The position numbers and the translations under genes are program-made. Positions 12,601 through 26,590 of a stretch of DNA of 64,000 nucleotides are shown here, piece by piece. Numbering within the stretch: position 1 is the first letter of the stretch; every line of letters starts with the position of its first letter. The notes beneath the pieces were generated by a model. The model worked only from the letters and a program-made list of their open reading frames with translations, did no database searches and had not been told where the DNA came from. The stretch comes from Onchocerca volvulus (taxonomy: Eukaryota > Nematoda > Chromadorea > Rhabditida > Onchocercidae), in the NCBI GenBank assembly GCA_000499405.2, contig HG738138.1, positions 9,732,888-9,796,887 on the forward strand, written 5' to 3'.

Positions 12601-13468
12601 GTATCTAAAATCAGTGCTGAGATAGAATAGAAAATTTTTATGTGAATAAATGAGTCATTTTGTTATCTATTTTTAGCACTTGGTTATTCATTTCTCATCT
12701 TGACATAGTAGTCTCTCTAGTGGCCGGAATGTCTGCGTCTAGGAGGAATTGGAGAATTGTTAAACATTTAGAAAAAAATTTGATAGAATCAAAGTTTAAC
12801 AATAAATATTATGCGTTCTAGACAGAGAACCAAACGAAATTTCTAGTCGAGGATATGCAATCGATGATGGCATAATTACTCAATAAGACTTCCTTATAAA
12901 ATCAAGCGACGATTGTACTTCTGAAAATAAGTACCGAGTATTCAATAAATTATAGATAAATTTGCTTGTTGCTCACAATACTTCATCAGGAAAACACTGA
13001 AATGATTTCTGAATGTACTTAGCTTGTGGATTTATTTGAAAGTTAAAGGAAGTTCGTATTAGTTCACTTATTATTCTGTTGACATTTTAAGCCAGTTTCA
13101 GACTTCCTTCATGCTTAATGATGCATTGAAAATCTATTGCTGCCGACTTTTTCTCTTTTCAGTACTCAAAATTGTCGTATCACTTATTGTTTATCTATTG
13201 AAATCCTTTAACTTCAGTTCATTCTTTTGAAGAAAAAAAAATTCCGATTGCTAATATTTTAACTACAAGAGCCATAGTACGATTATGAAACATAAGTACT
13301 GAGGTAAATTTCAGTCAGTTAAGGAATCGAGCTTCAAATTTTCAACTTTGTTATTTATTTTGTTAGTTTGTAATCAAGGCAAGAAAACACCAAGATTCGA
13401 AGCTATTTTTTAACATATTTAACTGCACTTGTTCTATTTAGTTTGTCGCCTGACTGATGCATCATTAA
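8847..13468. other. Long intergenic region with no confident gene
   Basis: AT-rich, with homopolymer runs (T at 8591-8610 in innexin intron 1, A at about 9648-9678). Short open frames at 9103-9378, 10332-10520, 10713-11204 and 11527-11709 show no family motif I trust. A small GC-richer block at about 11690-11880 has TATA-like stretches (ATATATACGG, CCTATAAAATG) and could be a promoter, but I cannot name the gene it would serve. Confidence 0.45.
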
Positions 13469-13500
13469 TTGGATTAGTGCAAAAGTAATTGCGATTTTCT
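13469..13500 (+). repeat. Mariner left terminal inverted repeat
   Basis: ATTGGATTAGTGCAAAAGTA followed by ATTGCGATTTT. It is flanked on the left by TTA, consistent with the TA target of mariner insertion. Confidence 0.85.
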
Positions 13501-14485
13501 TTGTTACTTTATATATTCGGATGCATTTTCAAATAGATATATCTATCTTATATATCATTTTAACGCTCACTCCTTGCTTTTGTGTTTTTTCTTTTGCTAA
13601 TGACTTATTATTTGCTGTATATAATGATAGGCTAAGAAGATCACGTTAGACAAAAACCGAATAAAAGTGGTTCTTTTTTATTTGAATTCAAAATGATAAC
13701 GGAAAACTTGCAATATTAATAATGTTTGGCCTTAAAACTGCTTACAGAAACTTAAAATTTCTTAACGGACAGTGAAGTAACAGTTCAAACATTTTGGAAT
13801 GGAGACAAGAGGCTTGAATTGAGAAGTGTAGTGATCAGCGATCAGAAATTGACAGTGATCAGTTGAATAGTCATCGACACCTTATACTAAATGAAAAGTT
13901 GTCGACGAGCCAAACGTCGACTTTCTGAGTTGTTTGACATTTGAAATAAACTAGAAAGATGAGAAAAGTCCGACTAGTGAGTGTTTTATCAGCCAAAAGA
14001 ACGAGAAAAATCGCCGTTTAAATTGCTGTCTTCTCTTATTCCATGCAATAACAACGAGCCATTTCTTGATCGAATGCAACGTACGATGAAAAATGGATTG
14101 AATAAAACTTAACGGCAACTCAACAGTTGGACGGAAAAAAGACTGTAAAGCACGTTTGAAGATGCAATTATTTTCTCATCAAACTAATAAAACAGTTTCT
14201 ATCATATTTTCATTTGAGTTCAACATGACATCCGTACTGGCACTTTTGAATAATCTTCAGGATGAAAATCGGTAGAAAAAAGAATAAATTGCACTATTTT
14301 GCAGAATATGGTGATAAACGACCAGAACGATGATCACTTAAAGAAATATGTGAATGAAGTGAAACAACACAATTTAATCATAATTTAAATAGCTTGATAT
14401 GAACAAAGAAGACCTAAATTGCAAATTATGTGCATGAATTGTACTGCATGCAACTGCATTATATGCATGAATAAAGGCTTCATCT

Positions 14486-14508
14486 GCGATTTTTGACGAA
14501 CCAATATA
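14486..14508 (-). repeat. Mariner right terminal inverted repeat, degenerate
   Basis: GCGATTTTTGACGAACCAAT then ATAA aligns with gaps to the complement of the left end (GCAATTACTTTTGCACTAAT then CCAATTAA). The match is partial, so the right boundary is approximate. Confidence 0.5.
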
Positions 14509-17500
14509 AGTCTAATCTGTTAAGAAAAATAGATAACAATTTTCTTAGAATAAACAAGATAATGAGAAAAAAATGAAAATAGAAGATTTTCTCCGAAAAA
14601 AATGAAAAAGGTAGATTTAAAAGTATGAAAGAAAGAATATAAGTTAAGTAGTAGATTTGTGTGAAACAAAAGCGAGAAGAAAGATCGAACTGTAAAGTGT
14701 GCGCTTGATGTACAGGATAATGATGATAATAATGAATAATATTTTGTCCTAATTTTTTTCTTGCAATTTTTTAAATGCAATTCATCCATTATCATCTAAA
14801 GCAACGAAATGATTTCTAGCAGGACCGATCAAATGCGCAGAAGGATTCGGAAAGGATAATAAATATGAAAAGACCTGAATAATATTTGTTAAGTAAGAAA
14901 AAGTGAAAAATCCTGAACGATCATTTAATATGGATGATTTTATTTTTTCTAAATAAGTGATTTTTTATTTTTGGATTTTTGTTAACTGATAAAGCAGTCA
15001 ATAGTATGATTCCTTTCTTTTCTTCTCTCCCCACCTGCCTGGTGAGGAAGTAATTTAATTCTGCAAGTCAATGATGGACTGCAGCGATAGAAGTGCGCTA
15101 GTCCTTTTAATGGGCAAAGGGATGAAGTATGGAGGCAAGAAGGTAAAATGGAGGTGTATGATGAATGTAACTGATAGCTAGAATTCAACATCACTGCATG
15201 AGGTAATTGCGCGCTATGTTAGTAGTGGCGAGAAAATCGTGTGCTTGCGAAATGTGGGCATTGCGTCTTGTCGATTCAAAGCTGAAAAACGAAACGGAGA
15301 CTGTCGGGACGGGACAGACGTCTACAAGTATGCGAACACGGAAGTGCTTGGAAAGAAAGGTCGGGAAGTAACTGCGAAGTAACACAGAGCAGCACCCATC
15401 AAGAACGAAGGCCTTTTTCAGCCTTGCACCTAATTTACTACACAGAACTTTACACTATGAGATGAAATTTCAGCCAGCAAGAGCTTGCTTGCATTCAGTG
15501 TACGAGCAATGCATCACTTTCTTTGCCTCCTCAGCTAGCTAGTCATCTTCTACCACTCCTTCAACATTGTGCCTCTATGACTAGACTAGATGCTCACTCT
15601 TACTTGCTATCCAGCATACGCTAACTTGATTACCGTTGAAACTCGCACTCTTCTCGCTTCTCCAGATGCCTTCTCACGCTTTCTAACTGCAACTGCTCCT
15701 TCTTCTATTACCACTCACCACCACCTCATCTCTCATCACTTTCAACTCTTTTCCTCTTCTCTTCAAACGTATCCTTCGCACAGGCAGCACTCTCTACAGC
15801 ACGCTATATTCATTATAATCAAATTGCATTTCGCATTTCGCATTGATGTTCCAATCCATTCATTCATTTCCGAAATATCTGATCATCTACACTACATCAC
15901 ACTTACTTTCAACACGCTATCCTGTTTCAGCACTTCTAACCTCGAATTTGAGAAGACAGCAGGTCTCATTTGCAAGCTCGATACATCCGGCAGCTTTACA
16001 ATTTATCAGTGTGCCAATATCGTCATCATAGACATTATATTCATCATTATCACCACGACGATGTTCATTATTATTCTCACACCAACATTATCACACATGT
16101 GATTCAGAATTGCTATCGCTGATGATAGATAACGTAGCTCAGTTGACAGTTATGTGGGCTTTACGTATTCTTGCATATAGTCTTAATATCACATCATCGA
16201 AACTGAATTTCAAAATTTGGCTTCTAGCAATACGAGTATGAAGGATAAAGGATGGAGGAGTCTTTATATTATTCATCTAACTGTAAAGGGTAATTACAAT
16301 TTTCCAGCCATTCTTGAATCGGCCAAGCATCCAGATTACAATACAAAATCATGGCTATTTTGGTTTCTTTGCAATACTAATGAGCTTTTTCTTTTGGCTC
16401 TGCAGATGCAACTATTTCCAGTTTACATCTGTTCATATCATTTTACCTATTTTCTTAATTATTCGTAATCAGTTAATGGATGACCTTGAAACTGAGAACT
16501 TAATATAAAATGAAACAAAGACTAGCTTTTCGCTTTATGACTATGAATCAGTATTTCGGATCAGATACTTTATTTCATGGCGCTTTTGGGCATTTTATTA
16601 TAATCAGTCTCTCTTATCAAGAGGCACCTATAAGAACGATCACTACAGAGAAACCGTACGGATTCATCTTTAAAAAATATCATCCATGAAACATGAAATC
16701 ATTTTTGGAATAGGATACATCTACTTTTTTCATGATTTTTTCTTCTTTTTTTTTTTCTTAAATGATTGCTAAAAACGGTTAAAAAAAATTTGTAACGAAG
16801 CAGAGAAACCTACAGAGACTTATATTACTGATACATTTTAATAATTCGATGAAATGATCAGTAATTCAGAACATAATTTATTTTGATAAAACCTAATGTT
16901 AAAAATGAATTAGATGGAATTCTTTGAAAATGATAAATCCGAATGCATTCACGCTTTTAACTGAAATAATCTGCTTCGACAGCATTAAACATTAGAAAAA
17001 TGCTACTATTAAAACTTGATAATTTTATATTATCATTAGGCAAATTTCCTATACGGAAGGAAAAACATTGCTTTTCTAAGATTTTGTCGGCTGGCCAATG
17101 TAGTAGAGTAGATAGCCGTTTCGCCAAAATGACATTTTATTCTGAACATTTATATTAGCGCAGAAATTGGAGGATGGAAAGAAAAGGATGTGAATGCTAT
17201 GTTCTATTTGATTAGAAAGAAGCATCAGCGATTCCGAATTGTTCTGAAGATGACGATGACATGGGTAAGAGGAGCACTCTGTCATGCCCACTCGATCATG
17301 CTTAATTTAAAGCTTCTCACTTTTAAATACGACAGAAATTAGTGGATTGACGAGAAATAAAGTTGAAAATGAACCACTCCAAATTTGTTTAAAATGTAAT
17401 TGACTGAAGCATTGAGATCCATTTAATTTGCTAACGCATTCGTCATTTCTCATTCACAAATCTCATAAGAAGCACTTGTTAAAATTTACATATAGCTGTA

Positions 17501-20500
17501 AAGGAAGTATATAAGAGATGAAAGCACGAAATGATTTCAATTAAATGAGATCTTTTTTTGATCAGGTATTGGAGATTAAAAGTATCTTCCATCAAATTTC
17601 CAGGTTTGAATGATTCGATCAGCCCAACAAATAATTGGAATTAGCGAATTGAAAATAATGCCAAAATAATCTTTCCTTATTTGCTTCCAAGCATTTGAAA
17701 TGAGCTGAGAATTGATCGGTTTTCTGTAGAAACAATCGCTGCTTTGAAGTACTGCTAATTATGAGATACAGTCATTACAAGCCATCTACATATATACTGC
17801 CTGCTTACTTTATAGTGGATGAGAAACAAATTGAAGAGTAAAAATACGAAAAAAAAATCAATGCTGGAAGTGGCATTCTGTAAAAGGTCTGAAATATTAC
17901 TTGAACGATACTTCATAATTTTATAAATATGTCTTTATATTAAGAAAAGATTTAAAACAAATATTACGGGAAAAATTTAAACAAGTTTAGCAGTTAATAA
18001 GAAGATCATTGCATAATAAAGACCATCGCAAGTGACAATGACAATGATAGGTACGAATACAAATATCAGTGTATTGACAATAAGGTTACAATGTTGGTAA
18101 AAATTTGGTATATGAATAAAACGCCAGCAGAAAATCGATTTGCGACGCAAACAAACATAAAACTATGTTAAAGTTGCATTTGTGTAAAATGAAAAGGAAG
18201 ATGAAAATTTTTGCGGTGAAATTTCAGGAATACATACATACTGAATAAAGAAAGTCGTATTAAGTGTACTGTTTGGGCAACTGGCAAAAATTACAAGGTT
18301 TCGTTGAACTCAGAAGGCCACTAATACATAATTACCATGACAACCCTTCCAAAACGGCTTTCTCTGTTTAACACTAAACTTTGATATCCTCATTTATCTT
18401 CCCTTCATTCGTACTATTAACTCACAAATCAATCAAAACTATTACTTTCTGCTAGATGTAACAGTGATAGTTTGTCCGGAGCAAATTTGTTCGTGCTGCG
18501 CAGTCTCTACCTGAGTTTTACAATATTTTAACGCTCGAATTGCTCTCGAGAAATAATCTCGTCGTAAGTGTTGTTTAAACATTCCTATCAGTTTTTTTCC
18601 TTCAATTTTTATTATTGATAATCAAAAATAAAAAAATCATTTAACATTCATATCTTTAAACATTCATTTTTTATAACTCATTTTATCAGTCTACCCGCTC
18701 ATTATTATCGTGATGTGTAATCTAAAGTCTTCTCTAAAATTATCCCCCCTAAAGGCATTATTTGAATTATTTGAATGCGCTTGATCGCTGTCGTACACTT
18801 CATGAACAGCATCTTTTCTCTAAGTAGTAACTTCAAAAAAGTATGATTCTTTGAAGCACAACAATGAAATGAGCTTGTTTGTATCGGTTGTATTCATTCT
18901 TCCGAACCTGGGTAGGATAAGGAACTGATTTAAAGTTCATTAATTATCAGCAAATTATTACAGACAGATATTAGCAGTTAACACAGCAACAATTGCTAAA
19001 TTTCATCCCTCTGTAGGAATTAAAAAAGATAAAAATTTAAATTCAATGTGACATTTGTTTGGTCTAATATATGATGCAAGTTGTACTCATATTAAATATG
19101 TGTGATGCTGTGTGAGAAACATTTCATGTTTTAGATATTAATGAAGTTGGTCAAGATGAATTAATCAAAATGAAGCAGCTCATAAATAACTAGAATATAT
19201 TCTGGAAATAAAAAATAGCATTAAGATGGAAATGCCTTTATCAGGTCTGGAGCAAGAAGATTAGAAAGATATTGACGGGGCACTGACGTTATCGTATGTT
19301 TCAAGATTCTACGAAAAAGGAGAAAAAGCCGATATATATTACGCTTTTACAGGGGTAATGAGGATTATAGGAGCGATGACTGTCATCATTGTTCATGCAT
19401 TATTCGATATGGACGTTTCAAATGAAAGAGGATACATTGCGTCCGCGAAATGTGTTGTGGTCAGCCAACAGCAAAAACAACAAAATGAATTATCTGGGGA
19501 AGAAAATAATAAAACTGATAAGAAGACAACGAATGGTACAGAAAAGCGAATTATTTCTCCTTTTTTCCAACTTAAATTGTTATTTTTAACCATTTTTAAG
19601 AGAGATAAAGGATAATCGAAATATGACTTGAAAATTACATTAAGTTATCACGGACAAATGCTACAATACTGCTTGTGGAAGTTTTGATGATATAAAACTC
19701 AGCTCATCAGAGATTAACTTTTAAATCAAAGACGCTCTCCTTATCACCTAGCCTTGATTACTTTTTTTTTTTTTTTGGTAAATAAATAGAAATTAGTTAA
19801 CAATAGAGATGAAAAGATTCATGTCAGTATTATGAATTATCATATAAGAAATTAGGGCTTTGGATAATTTTGTATTGTGAGAATCGAATAATTCCAGTAA
19901 CTTTAGAATAGTCCTCAGCAAAGTAATACATTGTAACAGTTGCACGAAAAAGAGAAGTAGGACTCATCCTCCCATTTACGAGTATGTGATGCTTGACATC
20001 TAGATGATACTTCAGGTTCAAACGCTTGCGATTTCGAGGACGTGATATTTCGTAAAACATCAAAATAAAAATAGTAGTCCTTTTTTTTTATAAGTAAAAT
20101 ATTATTTACAATCTTTCTCATCCACAAAAACGCGTAAATTTAAAGACTGATCATTTATACGCTTTCCAAAGGTTTCTGTTTTCTAAAAATAATGATTTTT
20201 TCTGATCAAATATAGCGACATTAAAAACATCATGTATGCATTTATACACATCTATAACAAAATTCATGGGCTACTTTTCAATTTTGCGTCTGTCTGTGTG
20301 TACTGGATATGAATTAATTATATGTGAGTGTAGGTGACAGGAATAAGAATATATTAAAAAATGAGATGTGGAGTTCCTTCAAAAGTTTTTAGAATCGAAA
20401 ATGCGTTGCAAAAACAATCTATAACAGATTTCGTTTCGTTCCAACAAATGAACAACTTCGAAGCATTTATTTGACCAAAATAAGCACCATTTAATTTTTA

Positions 20501-20781
20501 AAAGACATATTATTTCAAAAGTAAAAATTTCGGGATATATCAAATTTGAAAATTTATTGCCTTTTAGTTTACGTTAAGAATGGATAAATCGAATAATTGA
20601 GATTATTTACCATATTATCAGCCTGTTTAAACACACAGTGAGCAAGTCACTTCGTTATGCACCTATGGCATAGTATGTTGAATGTTTACGTAGTTCTAGT
20701 ATTCGCTTTATAATTTCCAGGTTTCCAATTAATTGTATGATGCATTATTTTCTTCTCCTAAATAAGCTTTGTATTTTTCAG
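14509..20781. other. No confident gene; possible upstream exons of the membrane-protein gene
   Basis: AT-rich with a GC-richer patch at about 15000-15800. A 170-codon open frame at 15590-16102 (+) is rich in Ser, Thr and His but shows no domain. An open frame at 19358-19615 (+) follows a TTTTACAG acceptor. One at 19830-20063 (-) is also coding-like. None could be joined into a recognisable protein. Missing 5' exons of the gene at 20782-25117 must lie here if that gene is intact. Confidence 0.4.
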
Positions 20782-21757
20782 AAAATACGATATGGACAAC
20801 AACTACAGCTCCATGTTATTACTGCGATCATGGCCACTTGCGTGATCAATATGAAGGACAATACCAAATTATAGCTAGTAAATCTGAATATTTTTAATAT
20901 GTTGCAATCAGTTAAAATAACTCTACCGACATTCTAATTGATGATTGGACTAAAAGCAGTCAACGGTTTGATATCGTACTATAATGAATCCACATACTGT
21001 TCCTGTACAATATTTCCGACGTATTCTGTGTTAGAAGAGACTAATACCGTAATAAAATGATTGTTTTAGATAAGATTGGCTAAGAGTTCTAGCGTAATCA
21101 ATCGTAATCATAACAATAAATAGAGAAGAGCTCACTGTCCACAAATCAATGAGATATTATCAGAGAACTGTTTCTCGTTGACGATGTTATAATTATATTA
21201 TTGCTGATTATAGCACTAAATGTGGGAGATAAAAAAGTAGTCGAGAACATTGCTGATGGACAAAAGCGATGGCGAAAGGTTATCATTGAAGCGATGGAAA
21301 TGCAACAGGCAAGGCACTATAAGCAATCGCTTAATCTGCCATACAAGCCAATTCTCGAGAATGATGACAATCGAAGTGTTGATGTTCAGGTCTGCCATAC
21401 TTAAGAACAAGCAAATAACACTAGAGAAGGAAATCAGTGTGATGAAGTTAAAGCTTAAATGATGAAACAAGAAGGTAATATATGTAAGAAATCGACTAAT
21501 CCGTTATACGGATCATATTTGACACTTCCATGGTCCATCAAAATATCGCCGCGTTAATTTTATTCAACATTTGCAGTAATACACAACTTTGTACAGGATA
21601 ATTAGACATGCACTTGAACTGAAATAATTATGCGTAATTAAAAAGCAGCATATAAACACTGAAGGTTGGAATCATTAAGCTGCTTGATTGGTTAATGATG
21701 CAGGTTTTGCATGTGCATGTGCATCTGTGTGGTGTCTGTGTGTGTGTGTGTGTCTGT

Positions 21758-21796
<39 letters not shown>

Positions 21797-24700
21797 TCGC
21801 ATTTAATAATGGCAGAAGCTCATCAAAGTAGCTTCATGGCACATAAACATCAATAAAGGGCTAGCTAGCTATAGTAGACCCAAGAAGGATACTAAGCTTT
21901 AACCTGGATTTCTACAACTGATTATTTTGTTCTCTTCAAAAAAGTTCTTGCGATTAAAATTTATTCAGAAATTGCCGTGTTGATTAATGTTAATAATGCC
22001 GATACATCACAATATTGATAGAGACTAAAATAACAATGATACCAATGCTAACGATATAGTATATATATGATAACAGTATTAATAATTATGAACTATTCCT
22101 TCGCCATGAAAATGCACCAAAATTTCAAGAAGTCTAATTTAAGTAAAGTTATGAAACAACAAATAAAATCTTTTAAATAATGAGAGAATCAGCGAGAAAA
22201 CAAAATAAGTGGATTTGTAAAAGCAACTTTAGAATTATTGGTTGTCAAGAGTTTCGGAGCATGAAATGCATTATATTTTTTGATTACATCGACAACATCA
22301 ATAGCTAAAGCATGGCAAAGAAACTCCACATCAAATGTAAAATGTTGTAATTCCCACAAACTTGGGATCATTTTATATAATTTTACAAAACCAAGATGTC
22401 AACAAAATATGATGTTCAATAGATGCATAAGTATGATATTATGATTGTTTTCTGACGAAAATAATAAATATAATGAATAGTTTTGGTGGAAATCATTTAG
22501 TAGTCCATTTAATAAATCGATGATTAGCATTTGAAATTACTGTAACTGATGGTATGGCCAAACGAATCATTTTTTTATTTTTAAACATCAGCATCTTAAT
22601 TCATGAATAAATTATAGTTATAATAGACCTAAAATTGATCAATGAAACAATTCAAATAATGTTAAACTTTCAGATAATTAAAACTCAATGTTCTACTCGA
22701 ACATGTGTGCAGACATTTGTTGTGCTTTACAACGATGAGCCTATTCCTGCAGAGGTTAGACTTCCATTTTACTTAATATGGTTGGTACCAAGTGAAAACA
22801 ATGATCTGTATGGCACAATGATCTGCGCAGCATTTCTTCGAGAAATTGAGAGATATAATTTTTGTTGATGAAGGCACTGATTTCGCATTCAAAAATCATC
22901 TTTGTTATAAATTTTATTAAAAAATTGTGCACTAATTGGATTTAACCTTCCGATTATTCCTAAGATATACTGTGATGCGGAAAATCTTTTTCCTCTGCAG
23001 CGCAATGTGCAGTTTCATCAGACCTTACACATAATCATAAAAGAAATAATAATACTAAATTTTTGTTATGACTTCGGATATTTCTCAAGTATCTTTAACT
23101 ACTCACAGAAATGCTCGTATGCTTGTCCTTCAAATAATGGTATTCTCATTACAGGTTGTCGTATCAGATTTATCGCTTTTATCTCTTTCTCGGATATCTG
23201 CACGATTAAGGATTCCTGTTGAATCGATAACAAGTGCAGATTACAATGTTTCTTATCTCAAATACTTTTTTTCTGATTCATTGGTAGATGTCTGTTTTTA
23301 TACAATCATCGATTCTTCGCTCAGTTATTTTCAGTTTTCTGAAAGTTTACATTTCATGACCCATATGGATGAGTTATGTCTGTGCATTGGATAATTTCTT
23401 CATACAAAGATATTTTATCTCAGCTTAAAAAAATCATCAGCAATGAATGTATTTTCCTCGTTTCCCAAAATTTGACAACGAATTTCGCTTGTCTGTCGAT
23501 AATACTTGGGGTTTCAATTTGCGTCGGTGCCTGAACTTGTTTTTTAAAAACACATCTTTTTTTTTTCAGCAATATTATCGACTGGTGATGGGAAATCACA
23601 ATGGTGGATTGTAGGTAAGTTGTAGGAGAATCATTTTTCAAAAAGTGCAATTAAGAAAATCTCACAGTCAATACGGTGAATACTTTACAATGATTTTGTT
23701 GGTTTGCAATGCATATGGTATGAAGACAGTATCCTTGAAAATATACTTTGATGAAAGTAAAAGCGATATTTCTTTTTTTTCGTCCACAAATTTTCAAAGC
23801 TGATAACAATAGATACACTTTTCGAAAGAAATATAAATAATGTATTTCACCTTGAAACTATAAGTTGTGGCGGCAATAACGGCTAAAAGCAACGAAACGA
23901 AATGATTTTCAACTGGTAAATAGCTATCAGCAAAGGAAATAAAAAATATAATGTTAGCAAATATATCATCAGTTGTATCGAGAATTGAATAGCCATTCTG
24001 ATAAAATAGGATCTTATCTTACTATTACGAAATCACGAAGTTAAATATTTGGTTAAAATTTTAGCTGTTGTAATTGGAGTAGCTGCTGGTATCATCGCTG
24101 CTGGATGGCTTTGCTTATTTGTCTATTACAACAGTTGTGGTCGACCGTACACTACAACTGTTGAAAAACCTCTTATACATACTATTTTTCGAAAAGACAA
24201 ATTCATTCAAACTGCCGAAAATGGCAACGGAGGCAAGTACTTTGATGTTCAATCACAGGATACTGAAAGTAACAAAAAGAAGAGGTATAGCGTTTCTTGG
24301 CTCATATTATTTTAAATACCAAATTTGCCGAGAAACTTCTAATACACACTATTCTTTTGGAAGACAATTTTTACAAAAATATTAAATTGATGTTAGTCTT
24401 TGAATGGTTACACTCATGTATATTAATATATCTTGTCTGGATATTTCATTATTACAGTCTCAAAACGATTTCGTCTGAAAATGGTTCTTTAAGCAAAATG
24501 CAAAAAGCAATGGAGGATGCAGCAGTAATAGGTAATAATTTGAGAATAAAAACTAAACAAAAGAATTTTTGAAAAAGATTGAGATATAGTTTCTTTCCAG
24601 ATATCGTATCGGAAGCAACGGCAGTATCATCAGCGAACAACAGCAAGCAATGTGTCACCACAACGGACACTGACCAACCGTTTGATTACCCAATCAGCAT

Positions 24701-25117
24701 CATAACCAGGCCAAGTTCGATTCTTTTCATATTATGCATGTGTTATGAAGACGCTTTTTGAGATAAGACTGCATTAACACTTTTTTTACGTAAAATTAAG
24801 ATAATTCAGGAAGAAGAGAAGATTTGCATATCCATAAGCTGAAATCTCTGAGCGATATATCAGTGCCAACGTTGAAGGACATTTGTGTGGAGGTAATTAT
24901 CTCATGAAGTTTGCATACTTTCATACAAAGATTCTCATCTCTTATTTGTGCATTTTTCTAAACATCTATTGAAAAAAGAAGCCAAAATTATTCAGTCAAT
25001 ATAGTTCATGTTTAGGAAAGACTGCATCCGCATCCAATTCCACCAACAGCATCCGGTATTCTGGAAGTTAGAAGCCTTACTGAACAGGTGTATCGTAATC
25101 CAATGAACTGTCTGTAA
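20782..25117 (+). CDS. Single-pass type I membrane protein, 5' end not found
   Basis: Ten exons join in consistent phase: 20782-20877, 21214-21389, 22674-22754, 23155-23233, 23570-23614, 24065-24284, 24458-24531, 24601-24714, 24810-24892 and 25016-25117, giving about 356 codons. The ectodomain reads TTTAPCYYCDHG, LNVGDKKVVENIADGQKRW, QCSTRTCVQTFVVLYNDE and VVVSDLSLLSLSRISARL. After GDGKSQWW comes one hydrophobic helix (IVAVVIGVAAGIIAAGW, then LCLFVYY). A basic, Ser/Thr-rich cytoplasmic tail ends VYRNPMNCL. The first exon begins in phase 1 without a Met, so exons upstream are missing. The juxtamembrane fold could be SEA-like, and the arrangement is loosely reminiscent of KIAA1549-type proteins. 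That is a guess; the family is not recognised. Confidence 0.65.
21727..21794. repeat. (GT)n microsatellite
   Basis: Mostly TG dinucleotides with a few TC interruptions, in the second intron of the membrane-protein gene. Confidence 0.95.
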
Positions 25118-26590
25118 ATGCATCATCGAAACTCAGTTTTCGGAATGAAAATAGCTTTCTGTTTTAACTGGCTGAATCAAACAGCAGCTGCTCAGCAGTA
25201 ATCAGTAAAGCTTTTGTTTCATTATAGGAACTGTATAAGACAATTTCTATGGAATGCCTTTCTCCACTGTTCTTCTGCCAATTCTCTTAAAAATATTAAC
25301 TCTTCAATAGTTTCGTCATGCACTTTTATATCAGCAAAAAAGGAAAAAGAAATACGAAAATAATTTAATCAATTCAGTTCACTGTTTCTATCGGGAAAAC
25401 CGAATTTTAGCATAAATATGTTCAAATAATCAAAGTATTGCGTAGTAGAACTTTTCTTACTGATTCACCACTTACAATGAAAATAAATGCATGTTACGAT
25501 GTGATATCTAACTCTTATCTTTGTCTCCGACTATTAAGCTTTATCTTCAATAGTAAAATACCAAAAATTAATACACATGCAAATGCTTCCGGTCTTATAA
25601 CCTAACTTATGTACAATGATGGGAATATGGTAAAGAAACGCTCATTATAAAAAGGATTGCTGTCGGTTGGAGGAAAAGAATTTTTTGCGAGAACTAAATT
25701 CGGTAACTGGACGAGCAGTATTCCTCTATTCAACCATATGATCGATCCTTAATCAAGCAATCTCTCAACAAATATCCTTGCTATCAAAACCAAGAAGAAC
25801 ATTCTATATTCCGATTTTCTAGTGATATTCATAACAACTATCGTTAACCTCTTCGACATCGACAAACCAAAGAATAAAACCTTCCCAATAATTACTGTCT
25901 GTGATAGCTAGTCAGAAAAGAAAAATTTTCCCGACAGTTTCAATGAGCAGCTATTTTTAGTGATGTTACAACAAATCATTTCATTCCTACCTTATGATAC
26001 GGTAAACCTGCACCGAATTAAAAAAAAAAAATCAATGAGTAATTAGTGAAATCGATACAGCTAAGATAACGGAAATAATTTAAGAGACACAAGCACTTCA
26101 TTACGAATAGGCAGTGAGAGATACGCAATGCCTTATTGATAATATAACTATAAAAAAATTTTACTCTAAATGATAAAAAGGTATGCTTGTTTATGATGAA
26201 ATGCTATTGCCCATGAAAGACCATAATAATAAGTGAAATGAATTCATATAAAAATATAAAAAGGAGTTCAATTTTACAATTTTGAAAAGACTATTGAAGA
26301 AACCAAAATACAAAGCATCCATACGAATTTTTGTGATTTATTAATTCTATTTCTGAAAAAAAAAAAGAACAATTTAGATCAATTAATGGAATTATGATTG
26401 GTAAGATTTTTGTTTCACGGATAAGCAGATAATAAAACTAGGAGATAAAACAAATTGCTTGCCGCTTATTTCGCTTGGCACTGACACAGACAGAAGACCT
26501 TAAAAGAGGCCGACGGCCTAACGACCATTACTTCACTACTGTCCACGTTGAGACAGTATTTAGATTAAATACGAACAACGAACAATTCAG
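25118..26590. other. Convergent 3' intergenic region
   Basis: Separates the 3' ends of the membrane-protein gene (+) and ets-4 (-). It has AATAAA at about 25483 and TTTATT near 26337 (AATAAA on the minus strand), candidate polyadenylation signals for the two genes. No coding exon seen. Confidence 0.5.

Larger units (their letters stand above)
13469..14508 (+). mobile_element. Decayed mariner transposon, Hsmar1/cecropia-like
   Basis: Mariners are TA-inserting DNA transposons with one D,D34D transposase. The left end (TTGGATTAGTGCAAAAGTAA, then TTGCGATTTTC) is close to the canonical Hsmar1/MADE1 terminal repeat. Inside, in broken frames, are transposase blocks in the right order: LFEFKM near 13690, TVQTFWNGDKRLE near 13770-13815, LLSSLIPCNNNEPFLDR near 14020-14075, and TYDEKWIE near 14080-14105, which carries the first catalytic Asp. 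The right end (about 14486-14508, GCGATTTTTGACGAACCAAT) is a degraded inverted copy. Many stops and frameshifts, and a span of about 1.04 kb against about 1.29 kb for an intact relative, show it is inactive. The rest of the catalytic triad is not recognisable. Confidence 0.85.

Noticed and set aside
15590..16102. 170-codon plus-strand frame rich in Ser, Thr and His
   Set aside because: No domain, no splice context and a composition driven by CT-rich DNA. Not enough to call a gene.
19346..20063. Faint superoxide-dismutase-like look of frames at 19358-19615 (+) and 19830-20063 (-)
   Set aside because: The two are on opposite strands, and the metal-binding histidine motifs of the family are absent.
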